The translations under genes and the position numbers were made by a program. Below, piece after piece: positions 40,894-49,316 of a stretch of 64,000 nt of DNA (positions are counted from its first letter, which is position 1; each line of letters opens with the position of its first letter). A model generated the notes under the pieces. It did not search any database and was not told the DNA's origin. It worked only from the letters and a program-made list of their open reading frames with translations. Source of the DNA: Citrobacter portucalensis (GTDB taxonomy: Bacteria > Pseudomonadota > Gammaproteobacteria > Enterobacterales > Enterobacteriaceae). The stretch is taken from NCBI RefSeq assembly GCF_002042885.1, contig NZ_MVFY01000020.1:1-64000 (forward strand). Direction: 5' to 3'.

Positions 40894-41875
40894 GATGCAT
40901 CTCTCCCGTTTAATCGGGCAACATGAGTTCTGGCTGGGCCTGCTGGTTGTAGCCCTTGCCGTTGGGCTAAGCATCAGCACCGACGAGTTCTTGTCTTTGG
41001 GGAACCTGACGGATGTGGCCACCAGCTACGCGATTCTCGGCATCCTGGCCTGTGGGCTGTTTGTGGTGCTGATTTCCGGCGGGATCGACATCTCATTTCC
41101 GGCGATGACCGCGATAGCCCAGTATGCAATGGCCAGTTGGGTTATCGGTCACGGCGGTAACTTCGCGCTGGCGTTAATCATCGCCATTGCGGTGGGCCTG
41201 CTGCTTGGGCTGATCAACGGTTTTCTGGTCTATTGGCTACGCGTTCCGGCAATCATCATTACCATCGCCACGCTGAACGTCTACTACGGTCTGCTGGTTT
41301 ACGCCACCAAAGGCACCTGGCTGTACGGCTTCCCGGACTGGTTTATGAACGGCATTAACTGGTTCTCGTTCACCGCGGCGGATGGCTACGACTACGGTTT
41401 GACCCTCCCCCTGCTGTGCCTGGCGGCGGTGATCATTTTTACCGCCGTGCTGATGAACTATACCCGTCTTGGCCGTCAGGTTTACGCCATGGGCGGCAAC
41501 CGAGACGCGGCCTCGCGCCTGGGGCTGAATCTGCTGAAGCTGCATTTTTACGTCTATGGCTACATGGGCATTCTGGCAGGCGTTGCCGCCGTGGTTCAGG
41601 CGCAAATCACCCAGTCAGTTGCGCCCAATTCGCTGCTCGGCTTTGAGCTGACGGTGCTGGCGGCGGTAGTACTCGGCGGAACCAGCATGAGCGGCGGGCG
41701 CGGTACGTTGACCGGAACCCTGCTCGGCGTGGTTCTGCTGGCCTTCTTACAAAATGGCCTGACGCTGCTCAGCGTCTCCTCTTACTGGCACACCGTGTTC
41801 AGCGGCGCCATTATCCTGGTCAGCATTAGCGCCACGGCCTGGAACGAAAAACGCAAACTGGCAAGGGAGCTTTGA
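40886..41875 (+). CDS. ABC sugar transporter permease 1
   Basis: 329-residue integral membrane permease of the ribose/AI-2 (RbsC/LsrC) type, with 8-10 hydrophobic segments. The family motifs are GGIDISFPAMTAIAQ near the N-terminus and VLGGTSMSGGRGTLTGTLLG near the end. It overlaps the ATPase stop and is followed one base later by a second permease, so a heterodimeric channel is likely, as in LsrC/LsrD. Confidence 0.88.
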   Translation: MNKMHLSRLIGQHEFWLGLLVVALAVGLSISTDEFLSLGNLTDVATSYAILGILACGLFVVLISGGIDISFPAMTAIAQYAMASWVIGHGGNFALALIIAIAVGLLLGLINGFLVYWLRVPAIIITIATLNVYYGLLVYATKGTWLYGFPDWFMNGINWFSFTAADGYDYGLTLPLLCLAAVIIFTAVLMNYTRLGRQVYAMGGNRDAASRLGLNLLKLHFYVYGYMGILAGVAAVVQAQITQSVAPNSLLGFELTVLAAVVLGGTSMSGGRGTLTGTLLGVVLLAFLQNGLTLLSVSSYWHTVFSGAIILVSISATAWNEKRKLAREL

Positions 41876-41876
41876 G

Positions 41877-42830
41877 ATGAAAACAATCGCCAGATTTTTA
41901 CCCGGTGATGCCATCATTCGCCTGCAATGCGTGATTATTGTGGTCGTCGCCCTGGTCTTCTCGGCCCTACTCGGCAGCCGTTTCTTCAGCGTCGCTAACT
42001 TCCAGTCGATTGGCTCACAGCTACCAATCCTCGGCATGCTGGCCCTCGGGATGGGCATGACCATGCTGACCGGCGGCATTAACTTGTCGATTATTGCCGG
42101 GGCGAACGCATGCTCGCTGGTGATGGCGGCGATTATCGTCACCCATCCGGATAACCCGCTGTTTCTGGTGCTGGCGCTGCTGGCAGGCGCTGCCGTGGCG
42201 GTGGCTATCGGCACGCTCAACGGTGCGCTGATTGCCTGGGTCGGGGTTTCGCCTATTCTCGCCACGCTCGGCACGATGACGCTTATCTCCGGGCTGAATA
42301 TTCTGCTTTCCAACGGGACGGTGATTTCCGGTTTCCCGACCGCCATTCAGTACCTTGGTAACGCCACGATTGCCGGTATTCCGGTGGCGCTACTGCTCTT
42401 TTTCCTGGTGGCAATCCTGCTGTGGGTACTGCTGGAACACACCACGCTTGGGCGCAGCCTGTATCTCGTTGGTTCCAATGAACAGGCTACCCGCTACAGC
42501 GGCGTAAATACCGTACGTGTACAAATTTCGGTGTACGTGATTTCTGCCCTGCTCGGCTGGGTCGCCGCCATTTTGATGATGGCGAAATTCAACTCAGCTA
42601 AAGCCGGATACGGTGAATCCTACCTGCTGGTCACCATCCTTGCCTCCGTCCTCGGCGGTATCAACCCGGATGGCGGCTTCGGGCGCATTATCGGCCTGGT
42701 GCTGGCACTGATTGTGCTGCAAATGCTGGAAAGCGGCCTTAACTTGCTGGGGGTCAGCAGCTATCTGACGATGGCGCTGTGGGGCGCGGTGCTGATCCTC
42801 TTTATCGCATTACAGAATCGTAAAGCCTGA
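41877..42830 (+). CDS. ABC sugar transporter permease 2
   Basis: 317-residue permease of the same family. It carries MLTGGINLSIIAGANAC and VLGGINPDGGFGRIIGLVLALIVLQ. GGGAG in the end of permease 1 serves as ribosome site. The presence of two different permeases with LsrB-like binding protein points to the LsrACDB/RhaPQTS branch rather than ribose, which uses a homodimer. Confidence 0.88.
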   Translation: MKTIARFLPGDAIIRLQCVIIVVVALVFSALLGSRFFSVANFQSIGSQLPILGMLALGMGMTMLTGGINLSIIAGANACSLVMAAIIVTHPDNPLFLVLALLAGAAVAVAIGTLNGALIAWVGVSPILATLGTMTLISGLNILLSNGTVISGFPTAIQYLGNATIAGIPVALLLFFLVAILLWVLLEHTTLGRSLYLVGSNEQATRYSGVNTVRVQISVYVISALLGWVAAILMMAKFNSAKAGYGESYLLVTILASVLGGINPDGGFGRIIGLVLALIVLQMLESGLNLLGVSSYLTMALWGAVLILFIALQNRKA

Positions 42831-42847
42831 TTTCAGGAGAAAAAATT

Positions 42848-44485
42848 ATGGCAAGTTACTTTATTGGTGTGGATGTCGGAACCGGAAGCGCCCGTGCTGG
42901 CGTGTTTGATCTCAACGGCAGAATGGTCGGTCAGGCCAGTCGGGCCATCGAGATTTACCGCCCGCAGGCCGATTTTGTTGAGCAGTCTTCCGATAACATC
43001 TGGCAGGCGGTGTGTAACGCGGTTCGCGATGCGATTAACCAGTCGGATATCAACCCTATCCAGGTGAAAGGTCTGGGCTTTGACGCGACCTGTTCACTGG
43101 TGGTACTGGACAAAGAAGGTAAACCGCTGACCATCAGCCCGTCCGGGCGCAGCGAACAGAACATCATTGTGTGGATGGATCACCGCGCCATTACTCAGGC
43201 CGAGCGCATCAACGCCCTGCATCATCGGGTGCTGGACTACGTTGGCGGCATTATCTCCCCGGAAATGCAGACGCCAAAACTGCTATGGCTGAAGCAACAT
43301 ATGCCCAACACCTGGGCCAATGCGGGATACTACTTTGACCTGCCCGATTTCCTGACCTGGCGCGCAACGGGCGATGACACGCGCTCATTGTGTTCGACGG
43401 TGTGTAAATGGACCTATATGGGCCATGAAGACAAATGGGATGCCAGCTATTTCCGCCAGATTGGGCTGGAAGATTTGCTGGAGCATGATGCTGCCAAAAT
43501 TGGTCGCTACGTGAAAACCATGGGCGAACCGCTCGGTCACGGGCTATCCGCGCGCGCCGCCAGCGAAATGGGGCTGATTCCGGGGACCGCTGTCAGCGTC
43601 TCGATCATCGATGCCCACGCCGGTACCCTCGGCACGCTCGGGGCAAGCGGTGTTTCCGGCGAGGTGGCGGATTTTGACCGTCGTATCGCGCTGATTGGCG
43701 GCACTTCCACTGGACACATGGCGATTTCCAAAGAGCCGCGTTTTATCGGCGGCGTCTGGGGTCCTTACTACTCAGCCGTGCTGCCAGAATACTGGCTCAA
43801 CGAAGGTGGACAGTCGGCAACAGGGGCGTTAATCGACCACGTTATTCAGTCGCATCCTTGCTACGAAACCCTGCTGGCGCAAGCTAAATCTCAGGGGCAG
43901 ACCATTTACGAAGTGCTGAATGCGCTGTTGCGTAAAATGGCCGGTGAGCCGGAAGATATCGCATTTTTAACCCGCGATATGCACATCCTGCCCTATTTCC
44001 ACGGCAACCGCTCGCCGCGCGCTAACCCAACGCTTACGGGCGCAATCACCGGACTGAAACTGTCACGTACGCCGGAAGATATGGCGCTACAGTACCTTGC
44101 GACCATCCAGGCCATTGCGCTGGGAACCCGCCATATCATTGAAACGATGAATCAAAGCGGCTACACCATCGATACGATAATGGCCAGCGGCGGCGGGACG
44201 AAAAACCCAATCTTCGTTCAGGAACATGCCAACGCCACCGGCTGCGCGATGCTGCTGCCTGAAGAGAGCGAAGCCATGCTGCTGGGTGGTGCCATGATGG
44301 GAACTATCGCCGCGGGCGTTTTCGAAACCTTCCCGGAAGCGATGTCGGCGATGAGCCGGATTGGTAAAACGGTTACCCCGCAAACAAATCGCATTAAGCA
44401 GTACTACGATCGCAAATATCGGGTATTCCACGAGATGTATCAGGATCATATGAAATACCGCCAGTTGATGCAGGAGGACGCATGA
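42848..44485 (+). CDS. FGGY-family pentulose kinase (D-ribulokinase-like)
   Basis: 545-residue cytoplasmic sugar kinase. It has an N-terminal FGGY domain (ATPase-type start FIGVDVGTGSARAGVFD; WMDHRAI; sugar-binding catalytic region VSIIDAHAGTLGT). The C-terminal domain has MASGGGTKNPIFVQ. The LPYFHGNRSPRANP motif is typical of the ribulokinase/FGGY-pentulose subgroup. It is therefore predicted to phosphorylate a ketopentose, plausibly D-ribulose to D-ribulose 5-phosphate, but the true substrate is not shown by sequence. AGGAG precedes the ATG. The stop overlaps the SIS gene start (ATGA). Confidence 0.82.
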   Translation: MASYFIGVDVGTGSARAGVFDLNGRMVGQASRAIEIYRPQADFVEQSSDNIWQAVCNAVRDAINQSDINPIQVKGLGFDATCSLVVLDKEGKPLTISPSGRSEQNIIVWMDHRAITQAERINALHHRVLDYVGGIISPEMQTPKLLWLKQHMPNTWANAGYYFDLPDFLTWRATGDDTRSLCSTVCKWTYMGHEDKWDASYFRQIGLEDLLEHDAAKIGRYVKTMGEPLGHGLSARAASEMGLIPGTAVSVSIIDAHAGTLGTLGASGVSGEVADFDRRIALIGGTSTGHMAISKEPRFIGGVWGPYYSAVLPEYWLNEGGQSATGALIDHVIQSHPCYETLLAQAKSQGQTIYEVLNALLRKMAGEPEDIAFLTRDMHILPYFHGNRSPRANPTLTGAITGLKLSRTPEDMALQYLATIQAIALGTRHIIETMNQSGYTIDTIMASGGGTKNPIFVQEHANATGCAMLLPEESEAMLLGGAMMGTIAAGVFETFPEAMSAMSRIGKTVTPQTNRIKQYYDRKYRVFHEMYQDHMKYRQLMQEDA

Positions 44486-45081
44486 GCGACTCCTGGTCTC
44501 AGGCCACCGGCGTATTTCAGCTCTATAGCAATGCCCTGGCGGGTCTGGGGCAGCATCTGACTGAACCGCTCTGGCAGTCGCTGATGGCGGAGCTGCGCGG
44601 CTGTCAGGGGAAAATCGTCGTCACCGGCGTAGGTACCTCCGGCATCGCAGCGCGTAAAGTGGCGCATATGCTTGCGTGCGTGGAACGCCCAGCGATCTAC
44701 CTCAACGCGACGGACGCGGCGCATGGCGATCTCGGTTTTTTACGCGCCAACGACCTGGTGATTATGCTGTCGCGTGGGGGGAATTCGGACGAACTCACCC
44801 GGCTGCTGCCCGGACTGAATGCGCGAAATGTGTCGATTCTGAGCGTGACTGAAAACGCCGATTCTGCCATTGCTAAAGCGTCGAGACTGGTGATTTCCAC
44901 CGGCGTCCAGCGTGAGGCCGACCCGCTCAACATGTTGGCCACCACATCAATTTTACTGGTGCTGGCTATCTTTGACGCCGCCTGCGCCTGCCTGATGAGC
45001 GAAAGCGGTTACTCAAAAGAGACGCTGTTGTCTGTGCATCCCGGCGGTGATGTGGGATTAACGCTGAGCCGTGGTAAGTAA
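44482..45081 (+). CDS. SIS-domain sugar-phosphate isomerase (arabinose-5-phosphate isomerase-like, no CBS)
   Basis: 199-residue protein consisting only of the SIS domain of KdsD/GutQ-type D-arabinose-5-phosphate isomerases. Matches include VTGVGTSGIAARKVAHM, the catalytic-loop AAHGDLGFL, LSRGGNSDEL and SVHPGGDVG. The C-terminal CBS pair of KdsD is absent. A5P isomerases interconvert arabinose 5-phosphate and ribulose 5-phosphate, which would fit the product of the preceding kinase. A hexulose-phosphate isomerase role is also possible. Translationally coupled to the kinase by an ATGA overlap. Last gene of the operon. Confidence 0.78.
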   Translation: MSDSWSQATGVFQLYSNALAGLGQHLTEPLWQSLMAELRGCQGKIVVTGVGTSGIAARKVAHMLACVERPAIYLNATDAAHGDLGFLRANDLVIMLSRGGNSDELTRLLPGLNARNVSILSVTENADSAIAKASRLVISTGVQREADPLNMLATTSILLVLAIFDAACACLMSESGYSKETLLSVHPGGDVGLTLSRGK

Positions 45082-45135
45082 CGCCAGACAGCTGTTTCGG
45101 AGGTAATGAATCTGTTGCCTCCGGTATATTGCTAC

Positions 45136-45711
45136 GTTCACCTTATGTTTTTCACTTCTCTGAAACGATACTGCCTGTGAACGTGTTAAGGGTACTATCG
45201 CCGTACCCTTAACAATCCCGGCTCCCGGCGGGAAAATTGTTGCTACGCAATACCCTCCGCTTTTTCCTTCAGGCTACCGGGCCGGGCGCGAGGTAGCGTC
45301 CTTGCAAAGCGCGCCCTGAGCCAGCATCCATGCTGGCTCTCCCGGCCTGACGGAAACACGTCGGCAATTTTCAGCCGGACCAGCCCACACCTGACCATCT
45401 GCGTTTTTTGTTTAAACAGCAAAACGGGTTTCACTGGAAGTCAGAGCGTTGAAGCGATGACCCCGGTCCGGCTGAAAATCGATGAGGCGTTGACGGCTGA
45501 CCGGGTCTGCCCGCATGGATGCGGGCAGAGTGGACGGCCTGCAGGGACGCAGGCTCGTCCCCGACCCGACAGGCAGACGGCATAAGACGAATGAATCGCA
45601 TCGCGACGATTTTCCCGCCGGGAGCCTGGGATGCAAGGGAGGCGGCGGTGAGCCTCCCTTGCACGTTCACGGGTATCTATGATTCAGAGAAGTGATAACG
45701 CAGGGGTGAAC
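45136..45711. repeat. Symmetrical inverted-repeat element with mirrored, differing hairpins
   Basis: The two halves are imperfect inverted copies around an axis near 45423. Perfect matching blocks are 13 bp (45152-45164/45683-45695), 9 bp (45177-45185/45662-45670), 17 bp (45221-45237/45609-45625) and 15 bp (45367-45381/45465-45479). Distances from the axis are equal on both sides. Hairpins occur at mirrored positions but with different stems: GTTAAGGGTAC (45185-45213) against GCAAGGGAGGC (45633-45662), and GAGCCAGCAT (45318-45339) against CTGCCCGCAT (45507-45528). This preserves structure over sequence, as in structured RNA. It may be an inverted pair of RyfA-like sRNA genes or a nonautonomous mobile repeat. 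Confidence 0.8.
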
Positions 45712-45862
45712 GGAACCCCATAGCGGAATAAAATATTCTCCATCATGTTTAACATGACATGCAGTGCATCTCTGGCATATCTAAACAAAAGATAAAACAG
45801 TGAAAAAGCGGATTAACTCGCTGCGTTCCACTACCGCTATCTGTTCCGCACGTTAAAAATTC

Positions 45863-45941
45863 TGTGACGCTCTCCAGCATTCCTGGTGGAAAGCATTCCA
45901 TTCTCAAAATCTATGAGCAAACTTTAGCTATTCTTATCAAA
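45863..45941 (+). promoter_or_regulatory. Probable csiE promoter with CRP-like half site
   Basis: TGTGA at 45863-45867 followed by a weak right half (CCAGC) could be a CRP site centred near 45870.5, about 70 bp before the likely start. CTATTCT at 45928-45934 resembles a sigma-S -10. In E. coli csiE is induced by carbon starvation through CRP and RpoS, which this would fit. Confidence 0.4.
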
Positions 45942-45964
45942 CATACTCACGGGAGATCCTACAG

Positions 45965-47242
45965 ATGATGTCAACGCTTGCCCCACCATCTGTACTTTCC
46001 GCTCCCCAGCGCCGTTGCCAGGTGCTGCTGACGCTTTTCCTGCCGGGGCAAATCGCTACTACACAAACCTTCAGCAGCCTCAACGGTGTCGATGATGCCA
46101 CGGTTCAGGAAGATATTATTGGCGCAGGACTCGAAATCCAGCGCTATCACCGGCTCGCGATAGCCACCGCGCAGAATGGTGGCTATACGATCGAAGGGAC
46201 CCCGCTAAATCAACGTCTGTGTCTGTTGCAGTGGCTGCGCCGTGGCCTGCGGATTTGCCCTGCCTTTATCGCCCAGCAGTTTACCCCGGCGTTAAAAGCA
46301 GAACTTAAACAAAGGGGGATCGCACGTACGCTGTATGACGACACCAATCTGCACGCGCTCATTAATCTGTGCTCCCGGCGCTTGCAGAAGCCGTTTGAGT
46401 GTCGTGACATCCAGTTCCTGCGCCTGTATTTACAGTACTGCCTGCTACAGCATCACGCGGGGATCACCCCGGAGTTTAACCCACTCCAGCAACGCTGGGC
46501 GCAATCCTGCGCGGAATATCCTCTCGCAGAGGAAATTGGCCGTCACTGGCAGCGCCACGTCATGCAGAGTGCACCGCTGGGCGAATCGCTGTTTATGGCG
46601 TTGCTGTTCTCAATGCTTCGCATCCCCGATCCCATCCGCGATAATCACCAGCAGGATCGCCGCTTGCGTCTTGCTATTGCGCGGCTGGTGCTGCGTTTTC
46701 GCGAGTATGGCAATGTGCGCTTCAGCGATGAGCAAGGGCTGAATGACCAGTTGTATATCCACCTGGCTCAGGCACTGAACCGCAGCGTGTTTGCCATCGG
46801 CATTGATAACACGCTGCCGGAGGAGTTCAGCCGCCTTTATCCCCGGCTGGTTCGTACTACCCGTGAGGCAATTCACGGCTTCGAGGCCGAATACGATGTG
46901 CAATTTTCAGAAGAAGAGATCGGGCTGGTGGCCGTTATTTTCGGCGCCTGGCTGATGCAGGAGAAGGATTTACACGAAAAGCAGATTATCCTGCTGACCG
47001 GTAGTAACGAACAACTTGAAGTGCATATAGAGCAACAGCTGCGCGAACTGACGCTGCTGCCGCTCAACGTAAAACATATGCCGATGCAGGACTTTCAAAA
47101 AGAGGGTGCCCCGCGCGGCGTAACGCTGATTATTACGCCTTACACCACGCCGTTACCGCTATTTTCCCCCCCGTTGATTCATGCTGATCTGGCGCTTACG
47201 CCGCATCAGCAGCAGCAGATCCGCAAAATCCTCGAATCATAA
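45965..47242 (+). CDS. csiE: Stationary-phase inducible protein CsiE
   Basis: 425-residue protein with PRD-like (PTS regulation domain) regions in the middle and C-terminal half, for example LNRSVFAIGIDNTLPEEFSRLYPRLV. The N-terminus has a winged-helix-like stretch. It was described in E. coli as carbon-starvation and stationary-phase induced; its regulatory target is unknown. GGGAG precedes the ATG pair at 45965/45968. It ends LESTOP one residue shorter than K-12 and overlaps the end of hcaT by 6 bases, tail to tail. Confidence 0.93.
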   Translation: MMSTLAPPSVLSAPQRRCQVLLTLFLPGQIATTQTFSSLNGVDDATVQEDIIGAGLEIQRYHRLAIATAQNGGYTIEGTPLNQRLCLLQWLRRGLRICPAFIAQQFTPALKAELKQRGIARTLYDDTNLHALINLCSRRLQKPFECRDIQFLRLYLQYCLLQHHAGITPEFNPLQQRWAQSCAEYPLAEEIGRHWQRHVMQSAPLGESLFMALLFSMLRIPDPIRDNHQQDRRLRLAIARLVLRFREYGNVRFSDEQGLNDQLYIHLAQALNRSVFAIGIDNTLPEEFSRLYPRLVRTTREAIHGFEAEYDVQFSEEEIGLVAVIFGAWLMQEKDLHEKQIILLTGSNEQLEVHIEQQLRELTLLPLNVKHMPMQDFQKEGAPRGVTLIITPYTTPLPLFSPPLIHADLALTPHQQQQIRKILES

Positions 47243-48385
47243 CGTTGCAGGCTGCGCGACCACCTTCGGGCGCAGAACGATTGCCGGGAGCGCCACCAGC
47301 GCCATCACCCAGAACACGCCGCTGCCCAGATTCTGGTACAGATAGCCCGCGAATACGGTCATGATGGCGATACTGCCGCCCATCGCTATCGCGGAATACA
47401 CCGCCTGCAAACGAATAACTTCGCTCCCCTGGCGTGCCGCGATATAACGCATTGCCGCCAGGTGGCAGACGGTAAAGGTTCCGCAATGGAGGATTTGCAC
47501 CACGATCAGCCACGGCAGCTCGGTGCTCCAGCCCATCAATCCCCAACGCACCACCCCGCAAACGGCGGAAAGCAGCAGCAGATCGCGGGCGCTGAAACGA
47601 CGGAACAGCTTGTGGCTAAGTGCGAAAATAATCACCTCCGCCACCACACCTAGTGACCATAAATAGCCCACCGCCGAAGCGGAATATCCGGCAGACTGCC
47701 AATAGATGGCGCTGAAACCATAATACGCAGCATGCGCCCCCTGTAGCAGACTCACGCAAGCAAGAAAACGCCAGCTCTGGGTTATCAGCGCGCGCCAGGC
47801 GGGCCATCCCGCACTCTCCTGCTGACGGTTTTCACCCGCTGGCTGCACGCTCGGGCGAATCATCATGCCCAGCAGCATCGAGGCGACGCCAAGCGATAGC
47901 AGGACCAGGATCACCCGATAGTCAAACAGGCTCACCAGTTTGCCGGTTAGCGCGGAGCCGATCACAAAAGCCACGGATCCCCACAGTCGCACCCGACCGT
48001 AATCCATGGTGATTTGTTTCTGCCAGGTGTTGGCCAGCGCGTCGGTCAGCGGTACCAGCGGTGAGAAAAACAGGTTGAAGCCGACCATCACCACCATCAA
48101 CCACGCCACGTTGGTTCCCGCCCAGAAGGCCAGCGCAAACACCAGCGTCAACAGGGCCAGAATACGTAACGCTGAGATCAGCCGAGAGGGATCGCTCACA
48201 CGCGGCGCAATCAGCAAACTACCGAGAAAACGGGCAATCAGCCCCGCGCCCAGCAGTAAACCGATGGTTTCAGGCGTCAGCCCTAGCCCTTCGAGCCAGA
48301 CGCTCCAGAAAGGCAGAAAGATACCGTAGCTAAAGAAGTAGGTGAAATAACCGAGCGCCAGCCAGCGCGTGGAATGCAAATCCAT
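47237..48385 (-). CDS. hcaT: Putative 3-phenylpropionate MFS transporter HcaT
   Basis: 382-residue inner-membrane permease with 12 hydrophobic segments, of the nucleoside/phenylpropionate MFS group. Matches include STRWLALGYFTYFFSYGIFL, RFLGSLLIAPRVSDPSRL and QVHLAAMRYIAARQGSE-type regions (seen as CHLAAMRYIAARQGSE). It is predicted to import 3-phenylpropionate for the hca pathway at 56-60 kb. GGGAGG precedes the ATG. Convergent with csiE, as in K-12, but separated here from hcaR by the yph island. Confidence 0.93.
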   Translation of the reverse strand: MDLHSTRWLALGYFTYFFSYGIFLPFWSVWLEGLGLTPETIGLLLGAGLIARFLGSLLIAPRVSDPSRLISALRILALLTLVFALAFWAGTNVAWLMVVMVGFNLFFSPLVPLTDALANTWQKQITMDYGRVRLWGSVAFVIGSALTGKLVSLFDYRVILVLLSLGVASMLLGMMIRPSVQPAGENRQQESAGWPAWRALITQSWRFLACVSLLQGAHAAYYGFSAIYWQSAGYSASAVGYLWSLGVVAEVIIFALSHKLFRRFSARDLLLLSAVCGVVRWGLMGWSTELPWLIVVQILHCGTFTVCHLAAMRYIAARQGSEVIRLQAVYSAIAMGGSIAIMTVFAGYLYQNLGSGVFWVMALVALPAIVLRPKVVAQPATL

Positions 48386-48473
48386 GAATCCCTCCCGTTT
48401 GGAGGCGATAGTCTGGCGACAAACGCAGGCTGGCGCAAGAGAGCATTAACAGGCAGATAACATGATTTTTGCC

Positions 48474-49316
48474 CTATTCGACGCTAATTTGCATCGCAAA
48501 ATGGCAGCGTTCTCCCTGCGCTAAAACCTGCAATCCCGGCTGCCCCTGCATGTTGTGGGCATTCACCGGATGCGTTTGCGGCTCCAGACACAGGAACTCC
48601 TCACCCGACATTCTGAACAGCATCAACCACGGAGTTTGCGCTAAAATCGTGACTTTCATCACATCACGATGAATAACGGCCCGCCCGCTCCAGCCAGAAT
48701 ATCCGACATTCAGCCAGCTATCCTCACCGTATTGCGCATGCATGAAATCAGCCGCTGAAGGGATATCACGTTGCCATTCCAGCGGCAGATGCTGCTCCCC
48801 CTCAGGCCAGTAGCCGCTGGCGGTGAACTGCGCCGTACTGCGCTTATCAAAGGCGAAAAACGGATGGAACCCGCAGCCGTAAATCATTGGCTGCTCACCG
48901 CAATGAGTGAGCGTCAACGAGGCGTGCAGGCTCGAGGTTTCCAGTTGATAGCAAAGCTGCGCCGTATAGTCGTAGCCACAGGGATGCCAACTGCGCAACT
49001 GCAGCAAACAACCGCTTTGGGTGACAGTGATAACCTGCCAGCGTTGCAGCCAGCCGTCACCGTGCAGGAAAAAGGTGTCATCTGCGCCATGTTGAGGTAA
49101 AACCACCTCTTCACCGCGCAGCATAAAACGATTTCCCGCCATCCGATTCGCGACCGGCAGCATCGGGAACAGGCCGCAATCACCGGGTTGCTGACCATGA
49201 CCTTCGCGTAAAATGGCCTGTTGATGTTGTAACGAAACCAGACTTAATAGCGAACCGCCCTGCGAGTCTACGCACATCCGCAGATGTGCGTTTTGTAGCG
49301 TCAGCAGACCATCCAT
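48474..49316 (-). CDS. yphB: Aldose 1-epimerase family protein YphB
   Basis: 280-residue protein with the galactose-mutarotase/aldose-epimerase beta-sandwich. It shows GDCGLFPMLPVANRM (substrate Arg region), FFLHGDGWL (catalytic His), GCGFHPFF (second His) and a late FLCLEPQTHPVNA with the conserved Glu. It would interconvert sugar anomers in the cytoplasm. It starts within the stop codon of the MFS gene (TAATG), so the two are coupled. Slightly shorter than E. coli YphB, to which it is probably orthologous. Confidence 0.85.
   Translation of the reverse strand: MDGLLTLQNAHLRMCVDSQGGSLLSLVSLQHQQAILREGHGQQPGDCGLFPMLPVANRMAGNRFMLRGEEVVLPQHGADDTFFLHGDGWLQRWQVITVTQSGCLLQLRSWHPCGYDYTAQLCYQLETSSLHASLTLTHCGEQPMIYGCGFHPFFAFDKRSTAQFTASGYWPEGEQHLPLEWQRDIPSAADFMHAQYGEDSWLNVGYSGWSGRAVIHRDVMKVTILAQTPWLMLFRMSGEEFLCLEPQTHPVNAHNMQGQPGLQVLAQGERCHFAMQISVE

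Larger units (their letters stand above)
45082..45964. other. 883-bp gap between the SIS gene and csiE
   Basis: No protein-coding gene was recognised. The central 576 bp is the mirrored inverted-repeat element listed separately. The left flank (45082-45135) holds only the end of the ABC operon, with no evident terminator. The right flank (45712-45964) is A/T-richer and carries the csiE promoter region. Short open frames inside the element run across hairpin arms and lack ribosome sites. Confidence 0.6.

Noticed and set aside
38298-42830. Identity with K-12 yphFED ABC transporter
   Set aside because: The binding protein does not match my memory of YphF, there are two permeases instead of one, and it is adjacent to a kinase rather than yph genes.
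45243-45670. Small minus-strand open frames inside the inverted-repeat element
   Set aside because: They cross hairpin stems, lack ribosome sites and show no recognisable protein pattern; the DNA is better explained as structured non-coding sequence.
45136-45711. Retron, integron attachment site or IS element
   Set aside because: There is no reverse transcriptase, integrase or transposase in or near it, and no clear target-site duplication was seen.
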